A DNA stretch of 64,000 nucleotides from Streptomyces cylindrosporus. Its GTDB lineage: Bacteria; Actinomycetota; Actinomycetes; Streptomycetales; Streptomycetaceae. Positions 42,282 to 50,417 of this stretch are shown here, one piece after another. The position numbers were made by a program, and so were the translations under genes. The stretch covers positions 744,001-808,000 of the forward strand of contig NZ_JALDAY010000001.1 in the NCBI RefSeq assembly GCF_022698165.1, given 5' to 3'. Below the pieces are notes generated by a model, which saw only the letters and a list, made by a program, of their open reading frames with translations, searched no databases and was not told where the DNA came from. Position 1 is the first letter of the stretch. Every line of letters starts with the position of its first letter.

Positions 42282-43505
42282 ATGCCCCTGGCCCTGCTCG
42301 CCCTGGCCGTCGGCGCTTTTGGTATCGGCACCACCGAATTCGTGATGATGGGCCTGCTGCCCGACGTCGCGACCGACCTGCACGTCTCCATCCCCACCGC
42401 GGGCCACCTGGTCTCGGCGTACGCGCTCGGCGTCGTCATCGGCGCCCCGCTGCTCGCCGCCCTCACCGCGCGGATGTCCCGCCGCACGGTCCTGATCGGC
42501 CTGATGACCCTGTTCGTCGTGGGCAACGCGCTCTCCGCGTTCGCCCCGGGCTACGACTCCCTGCTCGCCGCCCGCTTCCTGAGCGGCCTGCCGCACGGGG
42601 CGTTCTTCGGCGTGGGCGCGGTCGTCGCCACCAACATGGTCGCGCCGGAGCGCAGGGCCCGTTCGGTCTCGCTGATGTTCATGGGCCTGACGGTCGCCAA
42701 CATCGCGGGCGTGCCGGCGGCCACGCTCACCGGGCAGCACCTGGGCTGGCGGGCGACGTTCCTGGGCGTCAGCGTGATCGGCCTGGCGGCGATCGCGTCG
42801 CTGGCGCTGCTGATCCCGCGCGACCACACGCACGCCGCCCCGGCGGCGGGCCTGCGCGGCGAACTGGCGGCGCTGCGGTCGGTGCCGGTCTGGCTGGCCC
42901 TCGGCACGACGGTCGCGGGCTTCGGCGCCCTCTTCGCCGCGTACAGCTACATCACGCCGATGCTGACGGACGCGGCCGGATACGCCGAGGGCAGCGTCAC
43001 CCTGCTGCTCGCCCTGTTCGGGGTCGGCGCGACGATAGGCAACCTGCTGGGCGGGCGCCTCGCGGACCGCTCGATGCGGGGCACGCTGTTCGGCGGCCTG
43101 CTCTCGCTCGCCGTGGTCCTGGCCCTGTTCCCGGTCCTGATGGGGACGGAGTGGAGCGGCGCGCTCGCGGTGGTGCTGCTCGGCACCGCGGCGTTCGTGA
43201 CCAGCTCCCCGCTCCTGATGATGGTGATGGAGAAGGCGTCCTCGGCCCCGTCCCTGGCCTCCTCCGCCAACCAGGCCGCGTTCAACCTCGCGAACGCGGG
43301 CGGCGCGTGGATCGGCGGCCTGGCGCTGGCGGCGGGCTTCGGTACGACCTCTCCCGCGGTGGCGGGGGCGCTGCTGGCCGTACTGGGGCTGGGAGTCGCC
43401 GCCGTGGCCTGGGCGGTGGACCAGCGGCGGGGGCTTGTCGGGAGCGGCCGCGAACGCCTGGTCGCGGCGCACATGCCCCGACGGGCGGAGACGGTACGGC
43501 GCTGA
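42282..43505 (+). CDS. MFS transporter (DHA1, AraJ/arabinose-efflux-like)
   Basis: A 407-residue, 12-helix MFS exporter. The start matches the DHA1/AraJ type (ALAVGAFGIGTTEFVMMGLLPDV), motif A-like loop ARMSRRTVLIGLM, and helix 5 GVPAATLTGQHLGWRATF. AAGGAA lies upstream of the ATG. It is 104 bases after the EEP gene; the gap holds no clear signal. The substrate is unknown; relatives efflux sugars or chloramphenicol-like drugs. Confidence 0.87.
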   Translation: MPLALLALAVGAFGIGTTEFVMMGLLPDVATDLHVSIPTAGHLVSAYALGVVIGAPLLAALTARMSRRTVLIGLMTLFVVGNALSAFAPGYDSLLAARFLSGLPHGAFFGVGAVVATNMVAPERRARSVSLMFMGLTVANIAGVPAATLTGQHLGWRATFLGVSVIGLAAIASLALLIPRDHTHAAPAAGLRGELAALRSVPVWLALGTTVAGFGALFAAYSYITPMLTDAAGYAEGSVTLLLALFGVGATIGNLLGGRLADRSMRGTLFGGLLSLAVVLALFPVLMGTEWSGALAVVLLGTAAFVTSSPLLMMVMEKASSAPSLASSANQAAFNLANAGGAWIGGLALAAGFGTTSPAVAGALLAVLGLGVAAVAWAVDQRRGLVGSGRERLVAAHMPRRAETVRR

Positions 43506-43511
43506 CGCCCG

Positions 43512-43620
43512 GGCCGATGGGGCTGTTCGGCTGGGTGGGAGTGCGCGCGACCCTGGGGGCTGCGCCCCCAGACCCCCCATCGGCCTGAACGGCCTCGTCC
43601 TCAAACGCCGGACGGGCTAG
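43512..43620. repeat. Terminator-like hairpins and a Streptomyces dispersed intergenic repeat
   Basis: Outer arms GGCCGATGGGG (43512-43522) and CCCCATCGGCC (43575-43585) enclose a tight hairpin CTGGGGGC-tgc-GCCCCCAG (43553-43571). The tract at 43592-43619 (CGTCCTCAAACGCCGGACGG and neighbours) matches, from memory, a motif found in many Streptomyces intergenic regions. It separates the convergent MFS and nadE genes and probably terminates both. Confidence 0.65.
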
Positions 43621-43630
43621 ATTCCGCGCG

Positions 43631-45658
43631 TCAGCCGATCCGCTCAAGGTCCCGCAGCCACGCCCGGGCCGAACTGTCCGAAGGCGCCCGCCAGTCGCCC
43701 CTGGGCGACAGTGAACCTCCGGCCGACACCTTCGGGCCGTTCGGCATCGCCGAGCGCTTGAACTGGGCGAATCCGAAGAAGCGGCGGCAGAAGACCTCCA
43801 GCCAGCGTCGGATCTCCGGCAGCTCGTACGCCATCCGCTTGGTCTCCGGGAAGCCGGGAGGCCATGCGCCGGCTTCCTCGTCGTGCCAGGCGTGCCAGGC
43901 CAGGAAGGCGATCTTCGACGGCCGGAAGCCGTAGCGCAGCACATGGAAGAGCGTGAAGTCGTGCAGCGCGTACGGGCCGATCTTCGACTCCGTCGACTGC
44001 ATCTCCTCACCCGGCACCAGCTCCGGACTGATCTCGGTGTCGAGGATCGCGGCAAGGATCTTGCCGGTCTCCTCGTCGAACTGCCCGCTGCTGATGACCC
44101 ACCGGATCAGGTGCTGGATCAGCGTCTTCGGCACGCCCGAGTTGACGTTGTAGTGGCTCATCTGGTCGCCCACGCCGTACGTGGACCAGCCGAGCGCCAA
44201 CTCGGAGAGGTCACCGGTGCCGAGCACGATGCCGCCGCGCTGGTTGGCGAGCCGGAACAGGTAGTCGGTGCGCAGGCCCGCCTGGACGTTCTCGAAGGTG
44301 ACGTCGTACACCGGCTCGCCGGACGCGAACGGGTGGCCCATCTCCGACAGCATCAGCCGCGCGGTCGGCGTGATGTCCAGCTCGGCCGCGGTGACGCCGA
44401 GCGAGCGCATCAGCGCGTGCGCGTTCTCCTTGGTGTGCTCGCTGGTGGCGAAGCCGGGCAGCGTCCAGGCCAGGATGTCGCTGCGCGGCCGGCCCGCCCG
44501 GTCCATCGCCCGCGCGGCGACGATCAGCGCGTGCGTGGAGTCCAGCCCGCCGGACACCCCGATGACGACCTTCGGGCCACCGATCGCCGCGAGCCGCTGC
44601 TGCAGGCCCTCGACCTGGATGTTGTACGCCTCGTAGCAGTCCAGGGCGAGCCGGTCGGCGTCGGCCGGCACGAACGGGAAGCGCTCCAGCCGGCGCTTGA
44701 GGCCCAGGTCGGTGAGCGGCGGATCCAACTCGAAGCCGACGGTACGGAAGTCACCGGTGCGCGCCGCGTGCGTACGGCGGTTCTCGTCGAACGTGCCCAT
44801 CCGCGCCCGCTCCTGCCGCAGCAGGTCCAGGTCCACGTCGGCCACCGCGTACTCGTCGCCGAGCGGGAAGCGCTCGGTCTCGGCCAGCAGCACGCCGTTC
44901 TCGTAGATCATGGTCTGTCCGTCCCAGGACAGGTCGGTCGTCGACTCGCCCAGACCGGCCGCCGCGTAGACGTACGCGGCAAGACAGCGCGAGGACGCCG
45001 AACGGCACAGCAGCTTGCGGTCCTCGGCCCGGCCGACCGTGATCGGACTGCCCGAGAGGTTCACGAGGACGGTCGCTCCGGCGAGGGCCGCCTCCGCGCT
45101 GGGCGGCACCGGCACCCACATGTCCTCGCAGATCTCCGCGAACAGCACCAGCCCCGGCACGTCCTCCGCCTCGAACAGCAGATCCACGCCGAACGGCACC
45201 GACTCGCCGCCGACCCGGATCGACCCGCCGCGCTCGTCGGCACCGTCCGCGATCTGCCGGCGCTCGTAGAACTCGCGGTAGTTCGGTGGGTACGACTTCG
45301 GCACGACACCGAGGATCCGGCCGCGGTGCACGATCACCGCGCAGTTGTAGATCCGGTTGCGGTGCCGCAGCGGGGCGCCGACGACCAGTACCGGCAGCAG
45401 CTCCGCCGACCCGGCCACCACCTCGCCGAGCGCCGCCTCGACCTGGTCGAGCACCGCGTCCTGGAGCAGCAGGTCCTCGATCGAGTAGCCGCACAGCCCC
45501 ATCTCCGGGAAGACGGCGACGGCGACACCCTCCTCGGCGCACCGGCGCGCATGGCGCAGGACCGCCTCGGCGTTGGCGTGCGGGTCGGCGATGACGGTGT
45601 GGCCCGTGCACGCGGCGACGCGTGCGAAGCCGTGCTGATAGATCGACCAGAAGTTCAA
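43631..45658 (-). CDS. nadE: Glutamine-dependent NAD(+) synthase
   Basis: A 675-residue two-domain NAD synthetase. The N-terminal glutaminase is nitrilase-like (catalytic Glu in FPEMGLCGYS near residue 50, Cys in FAEICEDMW). The C-terminal synthetase has the ATP pyrophosphatase loop GVSGGLDSTHAL near 371. It converts nicotinate adenine dinucleotide to NAD using Gln as nitrogen source. The start is a TTG at 45658 with GAGGAAG about 6 nt upstream. The N-terminus NFWSIYQHGF agrees with actinobacterial homologues. It is a single-gene unit between two terminator-like structures. Confidence 0.95.
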   Translation of the reverse strand: MNFWSIYQHGFARVAACTGHTVIADPHANAEAVLRHARRCAEEGVAVAVFPEMGLCGYSIEDLLLQDAVLDQVEAALGEVVAGSAELLPVLVVGAPLRHRNRIYNCAVIVHRGRILGVVPKSYPPNYREFYERRQIADGADERGGSIRVGGESVPFGVDLLFEAEDVPGLVLFAEICEDMWVPVPPSAEAALAGATVLVNLSGSPITVGRAEDRKLLCRSASSRCLAAYVYAAAGLGESTTDLSWDGQTMIYENGVLLAETERFPLGDEYAVADVDLDLLRQERARMGTFDENRRTHAARTGDFRTVGFELDPPLTDLGLKRRLERFPFVPADADRLALDCYEAYNIQVEGLQQRLAAIGGPKVVIGVSGGLDSTHALIVAARAMDRAGRPRSDILAWTLPGFATSEHTKENAHALMRSLGVTAAELDITPTARLMLSEMGHPFASGEPVYDVTFENVQAGLRTDYLFRLANQRGGIVLGTGDLSELALGWSTYGVGDQMSHYNVNSGVPKTLIQHLIRWVISSGQFDEETGKILAAILDTEISPELVPGEEMQSTESKIGPYALHDFTLFHVLRYGFRPSKIAFLAWHAWHDEEAGAWPPGFPETKRMAYELPEIRRWLEVFCRRFFGFAQFKRSAMPNGPKVSAGGSLSPRGDWRAPSDSSARAWLRDLERIG

Positions 45659-45727
45659 CGGTGCTTCCTCGCAAGAAGGGGTCCGGTACTGCCGAGTCTA
45701 ATCGTCAGAGCGACGCGATGGGGTGGT

Positions 45728-45755
45728 GCGGGGTGTGGGTCGCCCCACGCCCCGC
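45728..45755 (-). terminator. Terminator downstream of the multicopper oxidase gene
   Basis: A 12-bp stem with one G-T pair (GCGGGGTGTGGG 45728-45739, CCCACGCCCCGC 45744-45755) and a 4-base loop, 12 bases after the oxidase stop on the minus strand. Confidence 0.6.
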
Positions 45756-45767
45756 CCCTTCGCGCCC

Positions 45768-47402
45768 TCAGTTCCGGTACCCCAGCACGGTCATCATTCC
45801 CGCCTCCGCGTGGTAGACGTTGTGGCAGTGGACCATCCACAGCCCCGGGTTGTCGGCCTCGAAGTCCACCGTGAGCGTGCCGTTCGGCAGCACCGCCGCC
45901 GTGTCCTTGCGGGGGCCGTCCATCGCGTTGGCCAGTGCGAAGGTGTGGCCGTGGAGGTGGAGCGGGTGCCACATGGTCGTCGAGTTCTCGAACTCCAGCC
46001 GGACCCGCTCACCGGCCCGCACGGCGTGTCGCTGCGTGGCGGAGTACGGCTTTTTGTCGAACGCCCAGTCGTAGTGCATCATCCCGCCGGTCAGCTGGAG
46101 CCTGATCGTCCGGTCCGGTTCCCTGCGGGGAAGAGCCACGGACTCGTCGGCCTTGAGCTTGTCCGCGGTCAGGACTCGGCCGTCGAGTTCCTTCGGGCGG
46201 ACGGAGGCGGCCGGTGCCGTGCCGCCGCCGGTGCGCAGGACGGCCATCGTCGACGCCTTCTTGCCCTCGGCCAGCGCGGTCAGCGGGAAGACGCCGTCGC
46301 CGGCCGTCACCAGCACGTCGTAGCGCTCGCCCATGCCGATGAGCAGCGCGTCCGTGCGCGCGTGCCGGACCGGGAAGCCGTCGGTGTGGGTCACCGTCAT
46401 CTCGTGGCCGCCGAGGGCGACCCGGAAGGCGGTGTCCCCGCCCGCGTTGACCAACCGGATCCGGATGCGGTCCCCGGGGCGGGCCCGGAAACCCGAAGGC
46501 GCCTTCGCCGTACGCCCGTTGACCAGGTAGTACGGATACGCCACATCACCCGCGTCCCCGCCCAGCAGCTCGCTCTCGGCGCCCATCAGCATGCGGGAGG
46601 GGCCGGCGGGGGAGGAGGCCGACGGGGACTGCTGCCCGCTCATCGACATGTTGGACATGTCGTGGCCGGAGCCGTCGGAGCCGTCGGAATCGCCGGAGCC
46701 GTCGCCCATGTCCATGCCGCCGCCCATGCCGCCGCCCATGCCTCCCCGCAACTCCGCCAGCACCGCGTCCGGAGTCGAACCGTCCACGCCGTCCACCCAG
46801 TCGTCCAGCACGACCACCCACTCCTTGTCGTAGGCGAGGGGTTCCTTGGGGTCCTCGACGATCAGTGGTGCGTACAGTCCGCGGTCCTGCTGGACGCCGG
46901 AGTGGGGATGGAACCAGTACGTGCCCGGGTGCGGGACCGTGAAGCGGTACGTGAACTCGGCGCCCTGCCCGATGGCGCGCTGGGTGAGGCCGGGGACGCC
47001 GTCCATGTCGTTGCGCAGGGCGAGGCCGTGCCAGTGCAGGGACGTGGTGGCCGGGAGGTGGTTGGCCAGGGTGAGGGCGAGCGTGTCGCCGGCGGTGACG
47101 CGGATCTCCTTGCCGGGGAGCTCGCCGCCGTACGCCCAGGACCTGACCGTACGACCGCCGAGGTCCAGCCCGGTCTCGGCGGCGGTGAGGCGGACCTTGC
47201 GGACGGTGCCGCTGCCGGCGGCGGCGCGCTTCCTCTCGGCGGCGGCGACCTGCTCGCCGGCCGGGTCGACGTAACCCTTGGGGACGGCCGCCGTGGAACC
47301 GTCGTGTCCGGATTGGCCCGAGCCCGAGCAGGCGGCCAGGATTCCCGTCCCGGCGACGGCGATGGATGCGCCGAGCACAGAGCGGCGCGTGTGAGTACGC
47401 AT
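45768..47402 (-). CDS. Multicopper oxidase, Tat-exported lipoprotein
   Basis: A 544-residue multicopper oxidase. It has a Tat signal (TRRSVLGASIAVAG) ending in a lipobox (LAAC near residue 24). Copper ligands are complete: HWHG near residue 118, WFHPHSG near 160, HPLHLHGH near 479 and HCHNVYHAEAGM near 525. A Met/Gly/Asp loop (GGMGGGMGGGMDMGDGSG, then HDMSNMSMSG) resembles copper-tolerance oxidases of the CueO type. It probably oxidises Cu(I) outside the cell. A start at 47423 is possible. It follows a DUF6153 gene whose upstream region has a CsoR-like operator. Confidence 0.92.
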   Translation of the reverse strand: MRTHTRRSVLGASIAVAGTGILAACSGSGQSGHDGSTAAVPKGYVDPAGEQVAAAERKRAAAGSGTVRKVRLTAAETGLDLGGRTVRSWAYGGELPGKEIRVTAGDTLALTLANHLPATTSLHWHGLALRNDMDGVPGLTQRAIGQGAEFTYRFTVPHPGTYWFHPHSGVQQDRGLYAPLIVEDPKEPLAYDKEWVVVLDDWVDGVDGSTPDAVLAELRGGMGGGMGGGMDMGDGSGDSDGSDGSGHDMSNMSMSGQQSPSASSPAGPSRMLMGAESELLGGDAGDVAYPYYLVNGRTAKAPSGFRARPGDRIRIRLVNAGGDTAFRVALGGHEMTVTHTDGFPVRHARTDALLIGMGERYDVLVTAGDGVFPLTALAEGKKASTMAVLRTGGGTAPAASVRPKELDGRVLTADKLKADESVALPRREPDRTIRLQLTGGMMHYDWAFDKKPYSATQRHAVRAGERVRLEFENSTTMWHPLHLHGHTFALANAMDGPRKDTAAVLPNGTLTVDFEADNPGLWMVHCHNVYHAEAGMMTVLGYRN

Positions 47403-47532
47403 GTCTTGCTGACACCTCGTCATGAGTGGTGCTGGTGAATGGCCTGGACGCATCTGCTGCTTCTGGTACACCGCTCGGCGCGCGGAGGTTCCCACTCGGT
47501 CGAGGGCAGGCGGAAGCAGCCGGTGCGCAGGC

Positions 47533-47934
47533 CTAGATGCGCAGCACCGACAGACGGGATAGGAGGTGCCCGGGAGGGGGCGGATGGGGCCACAGGTCCT
47601 GGAGGAGGCGGGAGGGCCGGGGCGGTACGAGGCGGGTCCGCCCGGTGCCGCCGTACGCGGCCGTCAGCAGCAGGAGCAGCGTGAAGGTGCCCAGTACCGC
47701 AAGGCACACCGAGGCGGGATCCATGCCGCTCATCGACGGCATCGCGGTCGCGGCACCCACCGATTCGTGCGGCTGGGCCACCGCGACCTCGTGGCTCAGG
47801 TGCACGCCGACCGGCGAGACGGAGCCCGAGCCCTGTTCCGAGGGATGGCCCAGGGTGTGCATGGTCAGGACGCCGAGGAGCAGGACGGCGAACAGCAGCA
47901 GCCGTCCGTACGTATCTCTCCTCGGGCCTGCCAT
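47533..47934 (-). CDS. DUF6153 family small membrane protein
   Basis: A protein of about 133 residues with two hydrophobic segments (LLLFAVLLLGVLTMHTLGH and VCLAVLGTFTLLLLLTAAYG). A His/Met-containing extracytoplasmic loop lies between them (VHLSHEVAVAQPHESVGAATAMPSM, shortened here) and a Pro-rich tail follows. I recognise it as a DUF6153-type protein, which often accompanies copper oxidases in streptomycetes. A GTG at 47943 is an alternative start. It is 130 bases upstream of the multicopper oxidase gene in the same direction. A copper-related role is inferred. Confidence 0.65.
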   Translation of the reverse strand: MAGPRRDTYGRLLLFAVLLLGVLTMHTLGHPSEQGSGSVSPVGVHLSHEVAVAQPHESVGAATAMPSMSGMDPASVCLAVLGTFTLLLLLTAAYGGTGRTRLVPPRPSRLLQDLWPHPPPPGHLLSRLSVLRI

Positions 47935-47944
47935 GTCCCGCACT

Positions 47945-47961
47945 ATACCCCCGATGGGTAT
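47945..47961 (-). promoter_or_regulatory. CsoR-like copper operator
   Basis: ATACCCCCGATGGGTAT contains the inverted arms ATACCC and GGGTAT with a 5-base centre, matching the remembered actinobacterial CsoR pattern. It abuts the start region of the DUF6153 gene, so CsoR would block transcription when copper is low. It also faces the end of helR on the other side. Confidence 0.65.
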
Positions 47962-47983
47962 GCGTGCCGTAAGTGCGGCGGGT

Positions 47984-50176
47984 CTACGAGCTCGTCAGCA
48001 CGACCAGGCGTTGCGTGGCCCGGGTCATCGCCACATACCTGTCCACCGCCCCCTCGATCCCCTCGCCGAACTCCTCCGGGTCGACGAGGACGACCAGGTC
48101 GAACTCCAGGCCCTTCGCCAGCTCCGGAGTGAGCGAGCGGACGCGGGGTGTCTCCTGGAAGGCGTCGGCTCCGATGACGCAGGCGACGCCCTCGGGGTGG
48201 CCGGCGAGCCAGGTGTCGAGGACCGGGTCCAGGTCCGCGGTGGAGCCGTGGGCGACCGGGATGCCGCTGCTGCGTACGGACGTCGGCACGTTGGCGTCCG
48301 GGAGCGCCGCCCGGATCACCGGCTCGGCCTCCGTCATCACCTCTTCCGGCGTGCGGTAGTTGATGCTCAGGGAGGCGAGCCGGACGCGGTCGAGGCCGAT
48401 CCGCTCCAGGCGCTCCCGCCACGACTCCGTGAACCCGTGCCGGGCCTGGGCGCGGTCCCCGACGATCGTGAAGCTCCGGGACGGGCAGCGCAGCAGCAGC
48501 ATCTGCCACTCCGCGTCGGTCAGCTCCTGCGCCTCGTCCACGACCACGTGCTCGAACGGGCCCGCCAGCAGGTCGGGTTCGAGGCCGGCCGGGGCGTCCG
48601 TGTCGGCCAGGGTGTTCTGCAGGTCCTGGGTGGTGAGCATCGTCATCAGCATCCGCTGCCAGTCGTCGTCGGTCCTGAGCAGGTCCTCGGTGACCTGGGC
48701 CCGGTACTCGCGCTCCGCGGACGCCTCGGCCTGCTGCCGCCGCCTGCGCGCGGACGCCTCCGGGTCGCCGAGCCGCTGCCGGGCGGCGTCCAGGAGCGGC
48801 AGGTCGGAAACCGTCCACGCGCGCGTGTCCGCACGCTGGAGCCGCTCGACGTCCTCGGCGGCCAGCCAGGGCGCGCACAGCCGCAGGAAGGCGGGCACCG
48901 ACCACAGGTCCGCGACCAGGTCGGCCGCTTCGACCAGCGGCCAGGCCCGGTTGAAGGCCGTACGCAACTCCCTGTTCTGCATGAGCGACCTGCGGATCAG
49001 CTCGACCGGGGCCTCGCCGTCCTCGTCGTCGCGGTCATTGTCGTCGCGGTCGTTGTCGTCGTACGACTCCTCGTGCTTGTCGACGAGGATCGTGAGCAGT
49101 TCCTCCCAGACCTGGTCGCGTGCCTCGTTGTGCGGGGTGCCGGGCTCCGCGGCGTCGAAGGCCTCGGCCCAGTCGGCGGGGGTCAGCCGGACGTCGCCCC
49201 AGGGGGTCTCGACCGTCATCCCCTTCGTGGGCGCCTCCTCGTAGAAGCGGACGCCCGTCTCGATCGCCCGTACCAGGTCCGCGGACGACTTCAGGCGGGC
49301 GACCTCCGGGTCGGACTCGACCGTCGCGCCGGCCCCTTCCGCGACCAGGTCCCGCAGCACGCAGGTCTGCACGCCCTCCTCGCCGAGGCTGGGCAGGACG
49401 TCGGCGACGTAGTTCAGGTAGGGCCGGTGCGGGCCGACGAACAGGACGCGGCCCCGGTGGTGGCCGATGCGCGGGTCGGAGTAGAGCAGGTAGGCCGAGC
49501 GGTGCAGGGCGACGACCGTCTTGCCCGTGCCCGGACCGCCGTCGACGACGAGCGCGCCCCGCGAACCCGCGCGGATGATCGCGTCCTGGTCGGCCTGGAT
49601 GGTGCCGAGCACGTCCCGCATCCGCCCCGACCGGTTGCCGCCGAGGCTCGCGATGAAGGCGGACTGGTCGTCCAGCGCCGCGTGCCCCTCGAACGCGTCC
49701 GGTGTGAACACCTCGTCCCAGTAGTCGCCGATCCGGCCGCCCGTCCAGCGGTACCGGCGGCGGCTCGCCAGGCCCATCGGATTGCCGTGCGTCGCGCCGA
49801 AGAACGGCTCGGCCGCCGGGGAACGCCAGTCGATCAGCAGCCGGCGGCCCGCGCTGTCCGTGAGGCCGAGCCGGCCGACGTACACCGGCTCGGAGCCGTC
49901 CGCGGCGACCATGCGCCCGAGGCACAGGTCGAGACCGAAGCGGCGCAGCGTGCGCAGGCGGGCGGAGAGCCGGTACACCTCGATGTCCCGGTCCATCGCC
50001 TCCTGCCCCGTGCCGCCGGGCGCCCTGCGCGCGGTGTCGAGCCGCTCGGTCAGTTCGGCGATCGTCTTCTCAAGGCACTCCGCGATCGCCGCGAAGTGCC
50101 GCTCGTCCTCGGCGATCAGCGCCGGGTCGGCTTTGGCGGAGAGACGTTCCGGCAGATCGAATGCCGACAGAAGCAC
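47984..50176 (-). CDS. helR: RNA polymerase recycling ATPase HelR (HelD-like helicase)
   Basis: A protein of about 730 residues, superfamily 1 UvrD/HelD-like. The N-terminal coiled coil is at about 5-70 (AFDLPERLSAKADPALI to TERLDTARRAP), then YVGRLGLTDSAGRRLLIDW. The P-loop DGGPGTGKTVVALH is near residue 215, an acidic spacer DDNDRDDNDRDDEDGE near 365, and helicase motifs VVDEAQELTDAEW and NYRTPEE further on. HelR displaces rifamycin-bound RNA polymerase and confers rifamycin tolerance. The start is set at the GTG at 50176, 8 nt after GGAG; GTG at 50182 is the alternative. A rifamycin-associated element lies 69 bases upstream. Confidence 0.93.
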   Translation of the reverse strand: MLLSAFDLPERLSAKADPALIAEDERHFAAIAECLEKTIAELTERLDTARRAPGGTGQEAMDRDIEVYRLSARLRTLRRFGLDLCLGRMVAADGSEPVYVGRLGLTDSAGRRLLIDWRSPAAEPFFGATHGNPMGLASRRRYRWTGGRIGDYWDEVFTPDAFEGHAALDDQSAFIASLGGNRSGRMRDVLGTIQADQDAIIRAGSRGALVVDGGPGTGKTVVALHRSAYLLYSDPRIGHHRGRVLFVGPHRPYLNYVADVLPSLGEEGVQTCVLRDLVAEGAGATVESDPEVARLKSSADLVRAIETGVRFYEEAPTKGMTVETPWGDVRLTPADWAEAFDAAEPGTPHNEARDQVWEELLTILVDKHEESYDDNDRDDNDRDDEDGEAPVELIRRSLMQNRELRTAFNRAWPLVEAADLVADLWSVPAFLRLCAPWLAAEDVERLQRADTRAWTVSDLPLLDAARQRLGDPEASARRRRQQAEASAEREYRAQVTEDLLRTDDDWQRMLMTMLTTQDLQNTLADTDAPAGLEPDLLAGPFEHVVVDEAQELTDAEWQMLLLRCPSRSFTIVGDRAQARHGFTESWRERLERIGLDRVRLASLSINYRTPEEVMTEAEPVIRAALPDANVPTSVRSSGIPVAHGSTADLDPVLDTWLAGHPEGVACVIGADAFQETPRVRSLTPELAKGLEFDLVVLVDPEEFGEGIEGAVDRYVAMTRATQRLVVLTSS

Positions 50177-50244
50177 AGACACTTCTCCATTCCCCCATTT
50201 CCCCAGGTTCTGGGTTTCGGCCTGCGATTCTGCGGCACGAGGGG

Positions 50245-50263
50245 GGCCTTGCCGCAAGCCCCC
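50245..50263 (-). promoter_or_regulatory. Rifamycin-associated element (RAE) upstream of helR
   Basis: On the minus strand the 19 bases read GGGGCTTGCGGCAAGGCCC, which is the RAE consensus as I remember it from rifamycin-inactivation genes of actinomycetes. The plus strand shows extra G/C on both flanks, extending the palindrome. The placement before helR supports rifamycin-inducible expression. Confidence 0.9.
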
Positions 50264-50353
50264 CAGTGCGCTATAGGTTGAGAGTGGCAAGGAGTGGAAG
50301 TCCTCCTTGCCTTTCTTGTTTTCCGCGCCTTTCCCGTCTTCCGCGCACGCAAA

Positions 50354-50393
50354 GAACCGCCCGCGGCCCCCGAAGGGAGACCGCGGGCGGTTC
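50354..50393 (-). terminator. Terminator downstream of the S53 peptidase gene
   Basis: A perfect 13-bp stem (GAACCGCCCGCGG 50354-50366, CCGCGGGCGGTTC 50381-50393) with a 14-base loop, 25 bases after the peptidase stop. On the minus strand CTTTGCG follows. Confidence 0.75.
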
Positions 50394-50417
50394 TCAGTGA
50401 ATCCGTGAGTCGGTGAC

